This document shows, piece after piece, positions 15,886-23,545 of a stretch of 64,000 bases of DNA; the first letter of the stretch is position 1, and every line of letters starts with the position of its first letter. The position numbers and the translations under genes were made by a program. This DNA comes from JBFAPK01 sp040676675 (GTDB lineage Bacteria > Actinomycetota > Actinomycetes > Mycobacteriales > Micromonosporaceae). Location of the stretch: positions 434,001-498,000 of the forward strand of contig NZ_JBFAPK010000001.1 of the NCBI RefSeq assembly GCF_040676675.1, read 5' to 3'. The notes beneath the pieces are model-generated. The model saw only the letters and a program-made list of their open reading frames with translations. It did no database searches and had not been told where the DNA came from.

Positions 15886-16500
15886 CTACGGAGCCGGCAC
15901 GGGCGCGCTGAGGGGTACCGCCGTGTTGAGCGGTATCGGCGTGTTCAGGGGCACCACGGCGAGCCGGCGGGGTCGGCGTGATCGGCGGGGCGCCACGACG
16001 CCGCTCACCGGCGGCGCGGCGGCCGCCGCCGGATCGAGCCAGACCTGGACGTCGGGGCGGCCGGTGCGGGTGTCGCCGAACGGGTCGGCGCCGCCCCGCC
16101 CGTAGCGGGTCAGCATGGCGACGTCGACGCTGAACTCGAAGATGCGCCAGTCGACGTGCGGCGCGGCCCGCAGGCTGCTGGCGAGTTCGTCGATGCGGGC
16201 CTGGTCGGTGACCGGGCGGGCCCGGCCGGCGAGGTAGGCCTCGTCGTCGCTCTCCTCGGGCGGGAACGAGTGCAGCGCGTAGCGTCCGTCGCGTTCCAGG
16301 TCGCGGCGTTTGGGCGAGTCGACGATGAAGCAGAAGAGGCCGTCGTCGGTGATCACCGGGGAGACGGGGTGCACCCGGGGACCCCCGTCGGCGCGTACGG
16401 TCGCCAGATAGCCGTAACCCGGCCCGTACTGCTGCATGAGGAGACGGATCGCCTCGGCGAGCCGGGGCTCGTCGGCGGCAAACTCGGACCAGGAAGCCAT
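15886..16500 (-). CDS. Pyridoxamine 5'-phosphate oxidase-family protein, probable SOS gene
   Basis: Flavin-reductase-like split barrel of 204 residues: YGYLATVRADGGPRVHPVSPV is the typical first hairpin, FCFIVDSPKRRDLERDGRYALH the second, and VDVAMLTRYG the last. Such proteins bind FMN, F420 or haem; the cofactor is not evident. The C-terminal 50 residues are basic and low in complexity. TAGAAT lies 6 nt before ATG 16500 (leaderless), and a perfect LexA box (16513-16528) directly abuts this hexamer, so the gene is likely repressed by LexA. No DNA-repair role is known for this family. Confidence 0.85.
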   Translation of the reverse strand: MASWSEFAADEPRLAEAIRLLMQQYGPGYGYLATVRADGGPRVHPVSPVITDDGLFCFIVDSPKRRDLERDGRYALHSFPPEESDDEAYLAGRARPVTDQARIDELASSLRAAPHVDWRIFEFSVDVAMLTRYGRGGADPFGDTRTGRPDVQVWLDPAAAAAPPVSGVVAPRRSRRPRRLAVVPLNTPIPLNTAVPLSAPVPAP

Positions 16501-16506
16501 GCGATC

Positions 16507-16512
16507 ATTCTA
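16507..16512 (-). promoter_or_regulatory. -10 element, leaderless flavin-reductase-like gene
   Basis: TAGAAT on the minus strand, 6 nt before ATG 16500. The LexA box begins at the next base. Confidence 0.55.
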
Positions 16513-16528
16513 TCGAACATACGTTCGA
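16513..16528. promoter_or_regulatory. LexA (SOS) box
   Basis: TCGAACATACGTTCGA is a perfect match to the actinobacterial and Gram-positive LexA operator TCGAAC-N4-GTTCGA. It overlaps the spacer of the minus-strand promoter and is 84 nt upstream of the dcd start. No second copy was found in the window. Confidence 0.8.
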
Positions 16529-16599
16529 GATCGTAAGTGCGACGCGCCGATCGCCCAGATCTCGGGCAAACCCCCGTGAGCAGCGCTCAAGCACCCCGC

Positions 16600-16605
16600 T
16601 AGGGT
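16600..16605 (+). promoter_or_regulatory. -10 element, leaderless dcd
   Basis: TAGGGT, 7 nt before ATG 16613. Confidence 0.5.
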
Positions 16606-16612
16606 GGTCGGC

Positions 16613-17191
16613 ATGCTGCTCTCCGACCGCGACCTGGTCAGCGAGATCAAGTCGGGTGCGCTCGCGCTGGAGCCGTTCGAACCGTCGCTCGTACAGCCGT
16701 CGAGCATCGACGTGCGGCTGGACCGGCTGTTCCGGGTCTTCAACAACCACCTCTACACGCACATCGACCCGTCGGCCCAGCAGGACGATCTCACCTCGGT
16801 GGTCGAGGTGCCCGACGGCGAGCCGTTCGTGCTGCACCCGGGCGAGTTCGTCCTCGCCTCGACGCTCGAAGTGATCACGCTCGGCGACCAGCTCGCGGGC
16901 CGGCTGGAGGGCAAGTCGAGCCTGGGCCGGCTCGGCCTGCTGACCCACTCGACCGCCGGCTTCATCGATCCGGGCTTCTCCGGGCACGTGACGCTGGAGT
17001 TGTCGAACGTGGCGAACCTGCCGATCACCCTCTGGCCCGGCATGAAGATCGGCCAGCTCTGCATCTTCCGGCTCTCCTCGCCGGCGGAGCACCCGTACGG
17101 CTCGGCCGTCTACGGCTCGCGCTACCAGGGACAGCGCGGCCCGACGCCGAGCCGATCCTGGCAGCACTGGCGGACCTGGCCCACCCGCTGA
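16613..17191 (+). CDS. dcd: dCTP deaminase
   Basis: Converts dCTP to dUTP, or directly to dUMP in the bifunctional actinobacterial form, for thymidylate synthesis. 192 residues, the full family length. Conserved blocks: MLLSDRDLVSEIKSG, PSSIDVRLDRLFRVF, LEGKSSLGRLGLLTHSTAGF (with the catalytic Glu region IDPGFSGHVTLELSN) and SAVYGSRYQGQRGPTPSR, the C-terminal lid. A GTG nine bases upstream is possible, but ATG 16613 begins the family sequence and fits a leaderless -10. It shares the spacer with the SOS-box gene and is followed by a bidirectional terminator. Confidence 0.97.
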   Translation: MLLSDRDLVSEIKSGALALEPFEPSLVQPSSIDVRLDRLFRVFNNHLYTHIDPSAQQDDLTSVVEVPDGEPFVLHPGEFVLASTLEVITLGDQLAGRLEGKSSLGRLGLLTHSTAGFIDPGFSGHVTLELSNVANLPITLWPGMKIGQLCIFRLSSPAEHPYGSAVYGSRYQGQRGPTPSRSWQHWRTWPTR

Positions 17192-17255
17192 CCCTCCCGC
17201 GCCGCCAGGGCCGTCCGCGCCGGCGGTGCGCCCGCAGCCGGGAGGACAAAACCGA

Positions 17256-17294
17256 ACGGCCCCTCGACCACGGATTCCGTGGCGGAGGGGCCGT
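17256..17294. terminator. Bidirectional terminator between dcd and the NlpC/P60 gene
   Basis: ACGGCCCCTC (17256-17265) pairs with GAGGGGCCGT (17285-17294); an inner CCACGG/CCGTGG stem extends it. It lies between two convergent genes. Confidence 0.8.
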
Positions 17295-17313
17295 CAGTGT
17301 GACGGTCGAGCGG

Positions 17314-18345
17314 TCAGTCCGGTCGGCCGTACCCGACGATGCTGCCGTCGTCGATCTTCTTCATCCGGACGTGGTCCCCGGTGTGCGGCGCGTGCACCAC
17401 GAACCCGCCGCCGACGTACATGCCGACGTGTGCGAGCCCGTTGTAGAAGACCAGGTCGCCGGGCTGCAGTTGCGAGCGGCTGACGTGCCGCATGGTGTTG
17501 TACTGCCGGGCCGCGTTGTGCGGCAGGCTGACCCCGACCTTCGCCCAGGCCGCGAGCATCAGGCCGGAGCAGTCGTACGTGTCGGGCCCGTCGGCGCCCC
17601 AGACGTAGCGCTTGCCGATCTGCGCGCAGGCGAACTTGGCGACGGTGAGCTGCTTGCCGCCGGTGTACTCGGTGGGGCAGAGGCCCAGCCGGAAGTTGCC
17701 GTCGCCGTTGCCGCCGACCTTGACCCGCAGCGCCTGCAGCCGGTCGACCTCGGCGTTGATCTGCTTCTTCTTCACCGCGAGCTCGGCGTCGGTCTTGGCG
17801 AGCTGGGCGATCAGCGCGTCCAGCGGCGCCTTCTTCGCGGCCAGCTGGTCCCGCAGGTCCATCGCGGCCTGCACGTCGTTGCGCTGCTCCTTGGCGAAGT
17901 GGGCGAGCAGTTCCAGCTGGTCGGTGAGCTGGGTCGGCGAGCCACTGCTGAGGATCGCGTTCACCGCGGAGGTGGTGTTACCCATGTAGGTGCGGGCGGC
18001 GAACTGGCCGACCTTGCCCATCGCGAGGTCCACCTGCAACTGCAGGGGCTGGAGCTGCTTGGCGAGGCCGTCGGCCTGCTTCTGCTTGGCGACCAGGTCC
18101 TCGTGCGTGGCGTTGTACTGCTCGATCACCGGCTCCAGCTTGTTCCAGGCCGTGTCGATCTGCTTCTCGATCTCGGTCACCGAGGGCTCGGCGACGGCGG
18201 GCGTCACGCCCGTGAGCAGGACGGCGATGCTGGCAGCTGCGGCGAGAGCAGCGGTGATGAGAGGCCGGCGCGGGCGCGGCGCGGCGATTCGGTGACCGGC
18301 GGAGGCCGGCTGGTCGAATCGCGGCCGCGGGGCGGTATGTGCCAC
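17314..18345 (-). CDS. NlpC/P60 peptidoglycan endopeptidase, RipA-like
   Basis: Secreted cell-wall hydrolase that cleaves stem peptides, needed for daughter-cell separation in relatives. 343 residues: signal segment about 25-50, long coiled coil about 55-225 (VTEIEKQIDTAWNKLEPVIEQ and on), then the NlpC/P60 domain. The catalytic Cys259 is in DCSGLML; His306 is in AHVGMYVG and His318 in VVHAP. The coiled coil probably keeps the enzyme inactive until bound by FtsEX or a partner. The GTG start follows AGGAG by 11 nt. A c-di-AMP riboswitch precedes it, linking wall hydrolysis to osmotic and wall-stress signalling. Confidence 0.92.
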   Translation of the reverse strand: MAHTAPRPRFDQPASAGHRIAAPRPRRPLITAALAAAASIAVLLTGVTPAVAEPSVTEIEKQIDTAWNKLEPVIEQYNATHEDLVAKQKQADGLAKQLQPLQLQVDLAMGKVGQFAARTYMGNTTSAVNAILSSGSPTQLTDQLELLAHFAKEQRNDVQAAMDLRDQLAAKKAPLDALIAQLAKTDAELAVKKKQINAEVDRLQALRVKVGGNGDGNFRLGLCPTEYTGGKQLTVAKFACAQIGKRYVWGADGPDTYDCSGLMLAAWAKVGVSLPHNAARQYNTMRHVSRSQLQPGDLVFYNGLAHVGMYVGGGFVVHAPHTGDHVRMKKIDDGSIVGYGRPD

Positions 18346-18364
18346 CGGGGTCCGTACTCCTTCT

Positions 18365-18535
18365 TCCCCTGGCCGCCTACCGAGTTAGCTGACGGGTTCG
18401 GGCGGGAAGAGTTGCGCCCTACCGCAGGTTCGCGGATTCACCCCGATGTGGTCCTGGGTCCCCGGTTCGTGCTCGTGACGATTCGGCGGGTCGGGCCGGC
18501 CGCCCGGTTGGGCGAACTACCGACGGCTCGACGGT
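18365..18535 (-). promoter_or_regulatory. Cyclic di-AMP riboswitch (ydaO/yuaA type)
   Basis: On the minus strand the conserved blocks appear in order: GAACCGGGGACCCA, then GGGGTGAATCC, then AGGGCGCAACTC and CCCGAACCCGTCAGCTAAC, then a closing GGTAGGCGG. These match the ydaO leader, an OFF switch that binds c-di-AMP and commonly controls rpf and NlpC/P60 genes in actinobacteria. The 3' edge lies about 20 nt before the gene start; the exact ends are approximate. Confidence 0.88.
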
Positions 18536-18540
18536 CACCA

Positions 18541-18570
18541 AGGTTAGGGAGAAGCTTTCTCGGAAAGCAA
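18541..18570 (-). promoter_or_regulatory. Promoter of the riboswitch-NlpC/P60 transcript
   Basis: TTGCTT (18565-18570) and TAACCT (18541-18546) on the minus strand with an 18-nt spacer place the start near 18535, exactly at the 5' side of the riboswitch. Confidence 0.6.
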
Positions 18571-18729
18571 GCCGGCGCGGGGGGCAATTCGTTAGGTATA
18601 TGCGCCGGTCGCGGAGGGTGCCGCTTCGCGAAGCTTTTTTTCGGCTTTGTTGCAGTCTTTGGCAGCTATTGACCAGGCCCGAGATGTCGGGTCAGGGTGA
18701 GGCGTAGGTCGATTCCCCATGGAGGTCCC

Positions 18730-20706
18730 ATGCACCCTCCGAACGTCCCCCTCGGCAGGCGAATCCTGCTCAGTACCGCCCTCGTCGGCGCCGCGACGCT
18801 CGCGCCGACCCTACCCGTCCAGGCCGCGGCCACCCCGGTGGACAGCCGGCAACAGCTGTACGCCGCCGCGGCCGCCGAGTACGGCGTGCCCGAGGCCGTC
18901 CTGCTCGGCGTCTCCTATCTGGAGTCCCGCTGGGACGGCAACGCCGGCACCCCCAGCACCAGCGGCGGCTACGGTCCCATGCACCTCACCGACGCCCGCC
19001 ACGTCGCCGGCCTGCCCGGCGGGGGCCACTACGACGCGGGCGAGGACCCGCGCGGCGACTCCGCCCGCCCGGCGCTCGCCGTCCAGCACCCCGAGGCCGA
19101 CGCGCCGCCCGCCGCGGCGCTGCAGACCCTCGACAGCGCGGCCCGGTTGACCGGTACCGCGGCGGAGGCGCTGCGAAGCGACCCGGCCGCCAACATCCGC
19201 GGCGGCGCGGCGCTGCTCTCGTCGTACCAGCGGGCCCTGGCCGGACCGACCGGGAACGCGAGCGACCCCGCGGCCTGGTACGGCGCGGTGGCCCGGTACT
19301 CCGGCAGCGACAGCGCGGACGCGGCGGCGGCCTTCGCGGACGAGGTCTTCACCACCATCCGCGACGGCGCCAGCCGGACCACCGACGACGGACACCGGAT
19401 CACGCTCGCCGCGCACCCCGGCCTGAACCCGGCCCGGTCCTGGCTGGACAAGCTCGGCCTGCGCGAGCTGGCCCGCCCGGACGGGCTGGAGTGCCCGCCC
19501 GAGCTGCCGTGCGAGTGGATCCCGGCGCCGTACGAGCAGTTCGGCGACGGCGACTACGGCAACCACGACCTCTCCGACCGGCCGGGCCGGCAGAAGATCG
19601 AGTACATCGTCATCCACGACACCGAGGGCAGCTACGCCGGCACCATCAACATGGTGCAGGACCCCACGTACGTGAGCTGGAACTACACGCTGCGCTCGGT
19701 GGACGGTCACATCGCCCAGCACGTCAAGGCCAAGGACGTGGCGTGGCACGCCGGCAACTGGTACGTCAACGCCAAGTCGGTCGGCCTCGAACACGAGGGC
19801 TTCGCCGCGCAGGGCACCTGGTACACCGAGGCGATGTACCGCAGCTCGGCGAAGCTGGTGCGGTACCTGGCGCTGCGGCTGGGCATCCCGCTGGACCGCC
19901 AGCACATCATCGGCCACGACAACGTCCCCGGCATCCTGCCCGGCAACGTCGGCGGCATGCACTGGGACCCGGGCCCGTACTGGGACTGGTCGCACTACTT
20001 CGACCTGCTCAAGGCCCCGTTCCGGACCCTCGGTACGCCCCGCACCGGGCTGGTCACCATCGATCCGGACTTCGCCACGAACCGGCCCGCCTTCACCGGC
20101 TGCGACACCGCCGGCGTACCGTGCCCGTCGCGCGGCTCCTCCTCGGTGATCCTGCACAGCGCGCCGAGCGCCGACGCCCCGCTCGTCAATGACCTGGGGC
20201 TGCGGCCGGACGGCACGCCGGACACCATGCACATCTCCGACCACGGGGCCCGCGCCTCGGCCGGCCAGACGTACGCGGTCGCCGACCGCCGGGGCGACTG
20301 GACCGCCATCTGGTACCTCGGTCAGAAGGCCTGGTTCCACAACCCGCCGTCGGCGCCGGCCGCGAAGTGGTCCACCGGCCTGGTGGTCACCCCGAAGCCG
20401 GGCCGGGCCACCATCCCCGTGTACGGCAGGGCGTACCCGGAGCAGGCCGCCTACCCGGCGGGCGTGCCGTACCAGGCGATCACCCCGTTGCAGTACACGC
20501 TCGCCGCCGGCCAGCGGTACGCCGTCGGCGCGGTGCTGCCGAGCGAGTACTACCGCGCGGTCACCTTCGACGGCTCCTCGCCCGGTGACTGGACCGTGAT
20601 CCGCGGCGACACCACGTACGTCCAGATCCAGTTCGGACACCGGATCATGTTCGTGAACCTGGCCGACGTGCAGATCCTGCCGTCCCCGGTCGGCGCGCCG
20701 CGCTAG
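18730..20706 (+). CDS. Secreted N-acetylmuramoyl-L-alanine amidase with lysozyme-like domain
   Basis: Exported wall hydrolase of about 658 residues. The signal peptide is residues 1-35. Residues about 40-210 look like a lysozyme-like/transglycosylase domain (YGVPEAVLLGVSYLESRWDG, where the Glu of LESRW is the likely catalytic residue). An amidase_2 zinc domain follows (IEYIVIHDTEGSYAG, DVAWHAGNWYVNAKSVGLEHEG, IIGHDNVPG, HWDPGPYWDW). The C-terminal 230 residues hold SH3-like segments. The two catalytic modules would cut both glycan and stem peptide. ATG 18730 is chosen because GGAGG lies just upstream; an in-frame start at 18697 has none. A strong terminator follows. Confidence 0.88.
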   Translation: MHPPNVPLGRRILLSTALVGAATLAPTLPVQAAATPVDSRQQLYAAAAAEYGVPEAVLLGVSYLESRWDGNAGTPSTSGGYGPMHLTDARHVAGLPGGGHYDAGEDPRGDSARPALAVQHPEADAPPAAALQTLDSAARLTGTAAEALRSDPAANIRGGAALLSSYQRALAGPTGNASDPAAWYGAVARYSGSDSADAAAAFADEVFTTIRDGASRTTDDGHRITLAAHPGLNPARSWLDKLGLRELARPDGLECPPELPCEWIPAPYEQFGDGDYGNHDLSDRPGRQKIEYIVIHDTEGSYAGTINMVQDPTYVSWNYTLRSVDGHIAQHVKAKDVAWHAGNWYVNAKSVGLEHEGFAAQGTWYTEAMYRSSAKLVRYLALRLGIPLDRQHIIGHDNVPGILPGNVGGMHWDPGPYWDWSHYFDLLKAPFRTLGTPRTGLVTIDPDFATNRPAFTGCDTAGVPCPSRGSSSVILHSAPSADAPLVNDLGLRPDGTPDTMHISDHGARASAGQTYAVADRRGDWTAIWYLGQKAWFHNPPSAPAAKWSTGLVVTPKPGRATIPVYGRAYPEQAAYPAGVPYQAITPLQYTLAAGQRYAVGAVLPSEYYRAVTFDGSSPGDWTVIRGDTTYVQIQFGHRIMFVNLADVQILPSPVGAPR

Positions 20707-20744
20707 CCCGGGACGCCCCCGGACGGGGACGTTCGAACGACGGC

Positions 20745-20783
20745 GGCCCCCTGTCCCTCGCTTCCCTTGAGGGACAGGGGGCC
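20745..20783 (+). terminator. Terminator after the amidase gene
   Basis: A perfect 15-bp stem (20745-20759 with 20769-20783) encloses a 9-nt loop. There is no U tract, as is usual at this GC content. Confidence 0.85.
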
Positions 20784-20909
20784 GAGTTCGCGGACGCGTG
20801 TCGAGGCCGGTGGCCGGCGACGTCGACGCGTTCGTAAGCGCGGTCGGTGCAGAGATTAGGTAACCGGGGCGATTCGAGCAAGGCGGGACAGGTCGCGACA
20901 GCGCCCGAT

Positions 20910-21947
20910 TCACATCTGGGCAGGTTGCGTACCGGCGGCGTCCGCGTCCCGGCCGACCACCGCGGTCAGCACGTCGTCGAGGGTCACCACCCCGAGCGGC
21001 GAACGCCCGTCGCTGACGAGCATCATGTGCCGCCGCTCCCGCCGCATCGCCAACAGCAGGTCCGCCAGGCTGCGCTCCGGCGCCACCACCGCCAGCGGCC
21101 GGACCACCTCCGGCGGTACGGGCGCCCGGCGGCTCGCCCCCTCGTACCCAAGGACGTCCTTGACGTGTACGAAGCCGAGCACCCGGCGGGTCGACCGCTG
21201 GACCACCGGGAAGCGCGAGCGCCCGGTGCGCGTGGCGAGCACCTCCAGCGACGCCGGTGAGACATCCTCGGCCACGGTGGTCACCGTGGACCACGGCCGC
21301 AGGGCGTCCGCCGCGGTACGGCTGTGCAGCGCCAGCGCGGCGGTGATCCGCGCGTGCTCCTCCGAGCCGAGCAGCCCCTCGGTACGGGCCTGGGAGACCA
21401 GTCCGGCCAGCTCCTCCGCCGTGAAGACGGTCTTGACCGCGTCCGTGGCCTCGATCCGCCACAGCCGCAGCACCTGGCGCGACGCCCACTTCATCGCCAC
21501 CAGCAGCGGCTTCGTCGCGTTGCAGAAGGCCAGCATCGCCGGGCCGAGCACCAGCGCGGAGGGCTCCGGCCCGGCCAGCGTGATGTTCTTCGGCACCATC
21601 TCGCCGACCACGGTGTGCAGGAAGACAACCACACCGAGGGCCAGGACGAAGGCGGTCGGGTGCACCGCCCGCTCCGGCAGGCCCAGCGTGTGGAACGGAT
21701 GCTCCAGCAGGTGCGCCAGGGCCGGCTCGGCGATGGCGCCCAGCCCCAGCGAGCAGATGGTGATGCCGAGCTGCGCGCCGGCGATCATCAGCGGGATCTG
21801 GTTCATCGCCGACAGCGCCCACCGGGCCCGCTTCGAGGTCGCGGCGAGCGGCTCGATGACGGTACGCCGGGAGGCGATCAGCGCGAACTCGCTGCCCACG
21901 AAGAAGGCGTTGCCGAGCAGCAGGACGACGGTGACGACCAGGCTCAC
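20910..21947 (-). CDS. CorC/HlyC-family membrane protein (DUF21-CBS)
   Basis: 345-residue protein with an N-terminal DUF21 domain of three or four helices (VVTVVLLLGNAFFVGSEFALI, AGAQLGITICSLGLGAI, VHPTAFVLALGVVVFLHTVVGEMVPKN), then a CBS pair (FPVVQRSTRRVLGFVHVKDVL, HMMLVSDGRSPLGVVTLDDVLTAV). Relatives export Mg2+/Co2+ or Na+. It ends soon after the second CBS and lacks the C-terminal transporter-associated domain of its upstream neighbour. GTG 21947 is 54 nt downstream of that neighbour's stop, so the two paralogues form an operon and may heterodimerise. Confidence 0.88.
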   Translation of the reverse strand: MSLVVTVVLLLGNAFFVGSEFALIASRRTVIEPLAATSKRARWALSAMNQIPLMIAGAQLGITICSLGLGAIAEPALAHLLEHPFHTLGLPERAVHPTAFVLALGVVVFLHTVVGEMVPKNITLAGPEPSALVLGPAMLAFCNATKPLLVAMKWASRQVLRLWRIEATDAVKTVFTAEELAGLVSQARTEGLLGSEEHARITAALALHSRTAADALRPWSTVTTVAEDVSPASLEVLATRTGRSRFPVVQRSTRRVLGFVHVKDVLGYEGASRRAPVPPEVVRPLAVVAPERSLADLLLAMRRERRHMMLVSDGRSPLGVVTLDDVLTAVVGRDADAAGTQPAQM

Positions 21948-22001
21948 GCCACACCCGCCGGTGTCACGGGGTCCTGGCCGGCGCCCGGTGTCGGGGCGGG
22001 G

Positions 22002-23420
22002 TCAGTCGTGGTCGCCATGGGACTCCTCCGGCCGCAGTACCCGCACCTGCTCGATCCGGTGCCGTTCGACCTCGACCACGGTGAACTCGTACCCCTGTTC
22101 CTCGACCGTCTCGCCGGCGACCGGGATGTGCCCGAGCCGGGCCAGCAGGAACCCGGCCAGCGTCTCGTACGGCCCCTCGGGCAGGCGGAAGCCCGTCTGC
22201 TCGGCCAGTTCGTCCTCGCGCAGCACGCCCTCGACCAGGACGGTCCGTTCGCCGCCCGGCACGGTCAGCTCGACCCGGCCGCTGTCGGCCACCACGTCCG
22301 GGTCGAACTCGTCGGCGATCTCGCCGACCAGCTCCTCCACCAGGTCCTCGACCGTGACCACGCCGTCGGTGCCGCCGTACTCGTCGACGACGATCGCGAG
22401 GTCCGCGTCGGCCGAGCGCAGCGCCGCCAGCACCCCGTCGAGGTCGAGGCTCTCCGGTACGTAGACCGGCTCCCGCGCCACGGCGGCGACCCTGGTGGCG
22501 GCGCGCCGGGCCGGCGGTACGCCCAGCGCGTCCGGCACCCCGGCCACCCCGGTGACCAGGTCGAGCGTCTCCTCGTACACGGGGAACCGGGTCCGGCCGG
22601 TCTGCCGGGCCAGTTCCAGCAGCTCCGACACGGTCGCGGTGGCCCGCAGCGCGACCACGTCGACGCGCGGGGTCATCGCCTCCGCGGCCCGCTTGTCGCC
22701 GAAGCGGATCGTGCGCTGCAGCAGCATCGCGGTGTCGCTGGGCAGCGCGCCGGCCCGCGCCGAGATCGCGGCGAGCAGTCCCAGCTCCTCGGGCGAACGG
22801 GCGCTGGCCAGTTCCTCCTGCGGCTCCACGCCGAGCCGCCGGACCAGCCAGTTCGCCGAGTTGTTCAGGCCCCGGATCAGCCAGCCGAACGCGGTCGAGA
22901 AGCCGCGCATCGGCGCCGCCGTGGCCAACGCGGCGGGCATCGGCCGCGCCAGCGCCCCGTTCTTGGGCACCAGCTCGCCGAAGAGCATCGACAGCAGGGT
23001 CGCCAGTGCGAGCGCCAGTAGCGACGTCACCGTCTCGGTGTGCGTACCGGCCAGCGGCCGGATCAGCGGGCCGAAGAGCTTGGCCAGGGCCGGCTCGGCG
23101 AGATAGCCGGTGAGCAGGGCGGTGATGGTGATGCCGAGCTGCGCCCCGGAGAGCTGGAAGGAGAGTTCGCGCAGCGCCTGCCGTACGGTCCGGGCGCGCC
23201 GGTCGCCGCCGGCCGCCCGCTGGTCGATCTCGGCGCGGTCCACCGTGACGAGGGCGAACTCGGCCGCCACGAAGAAGGCGTTGCCGGCGGTCAGCAGCGC
23301 GAAGCCGACCAGGGGCAGGAGTGTCGTCAGTACCAGGCTATCGATGATCGGCTCACCTCGGTGCAGATTGTTCCATGCCAGAGCCGGCAACCGCAGGGCC
23401 CGGGTCTCGCCCGTCGTCAC
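22002..23420 (-). CDS. CorC/HlyC-family membrane protein with full C-terminal domain
   Basis: DUF21 membrane domain (VGFALLTAGNAFFVAAEFALV, GAQLGITITALLTGYLAEPAL, LLSMLFGELVPKNGAL), CBS pair (AMTPRVDVVALRATA, LAIVVDEYGGTDGVVTVEDLVEE) and the CorC_HlyC C-terminal domain (VLVEGVLREDELAEQTGF). Probably divalent-cation or Na+ transport. The start is problematic: family sequence begins near IIDSLVLTTLL, where only ATC codons (23343-23348) occur, preceded by a perfectly placed GAGGTGAG. The nearest canonical codons are TTG 23390 and GTG 23420; the GTG is used here. It is followed by the shorter paralogue. Confidence 0.85.
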   Translation of the reverse strand: MTTGETRALRLPALAWNNLHRGEPIIDSLVLTTLLPLVGFALLTAGNAFFVAAEFALVTVDRAEIDQRAAGGDRRARTVRQALRELSFQLSGAQLGITITALLTGYLAEPALAKLFGPLIRPLAGTHTETVTSLLALALATLLSMLFGELVPKNGALARPMPAALATAAPMRGFSTAFGWLIRGLNNSANWLVRRLGVEPQEELASARSPEELGLLAAISARAGALPSDTAMLLQRTIRFGDKRAAEAMTPRVDVVALRATATVSELLELARQTGRTRFPVYEETLDLVTGVAGVPDALGVPPARRAATRVAAVAREPVYVPESLDLDGVLAALRSADADLAIVVDEYGGTDGVVTVEDLVEELVGEIADEFDPDVVADSGRVELTVPGGERTVLVEGVLREDELAEQTGFRLPEGPYETLAGFLLARLGHIPVAGETVEEQGYEFTVVEVERHRIEQVRVLRPEESHGDHD

Positions 23421-23532
23421 CGCGCCGTCGCGGCGGGATGGAGGCGGGCGTGGTTTTCCGCAACGGCACCGGTGGGGTAGCCGGGCGGTGGAATCGAGGG
23501 ACATCCCCAGGGTTCATCCAGCTTGCAGTGAT

Positions 23533-23538
23533 TAGCGT
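23533..23538 (+). promoter_or_regulatory. -10 element, leaderless DedA gene
   Basis: TAGCGT, 7 nt before ATG 23546. Confidence 0.4.
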
Positions 23539-23545
23539 CAGAGCA

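Noticed and set aside
17970..17990. Third copy of the GTTAC palindrome (GTTACCCATGTAGG)
   Set aside because: Only the left half matches and it lies inside the NlpC/P60 coding sequence.
20725..20740. Second LexA box around GTTCGAAC
   Set aside because: Half-sites are fused without the 4-nt spacer, so it does not fit the SOS consensus.
18811..21954. 1047-codon open frame on the minus strand
   Set aside because: It runs antisense through the amidase and out of frame through the CorC/HlyC gene; its product is Arg/Gly/Val-rich with no domain, a normal GC-driven shadow.
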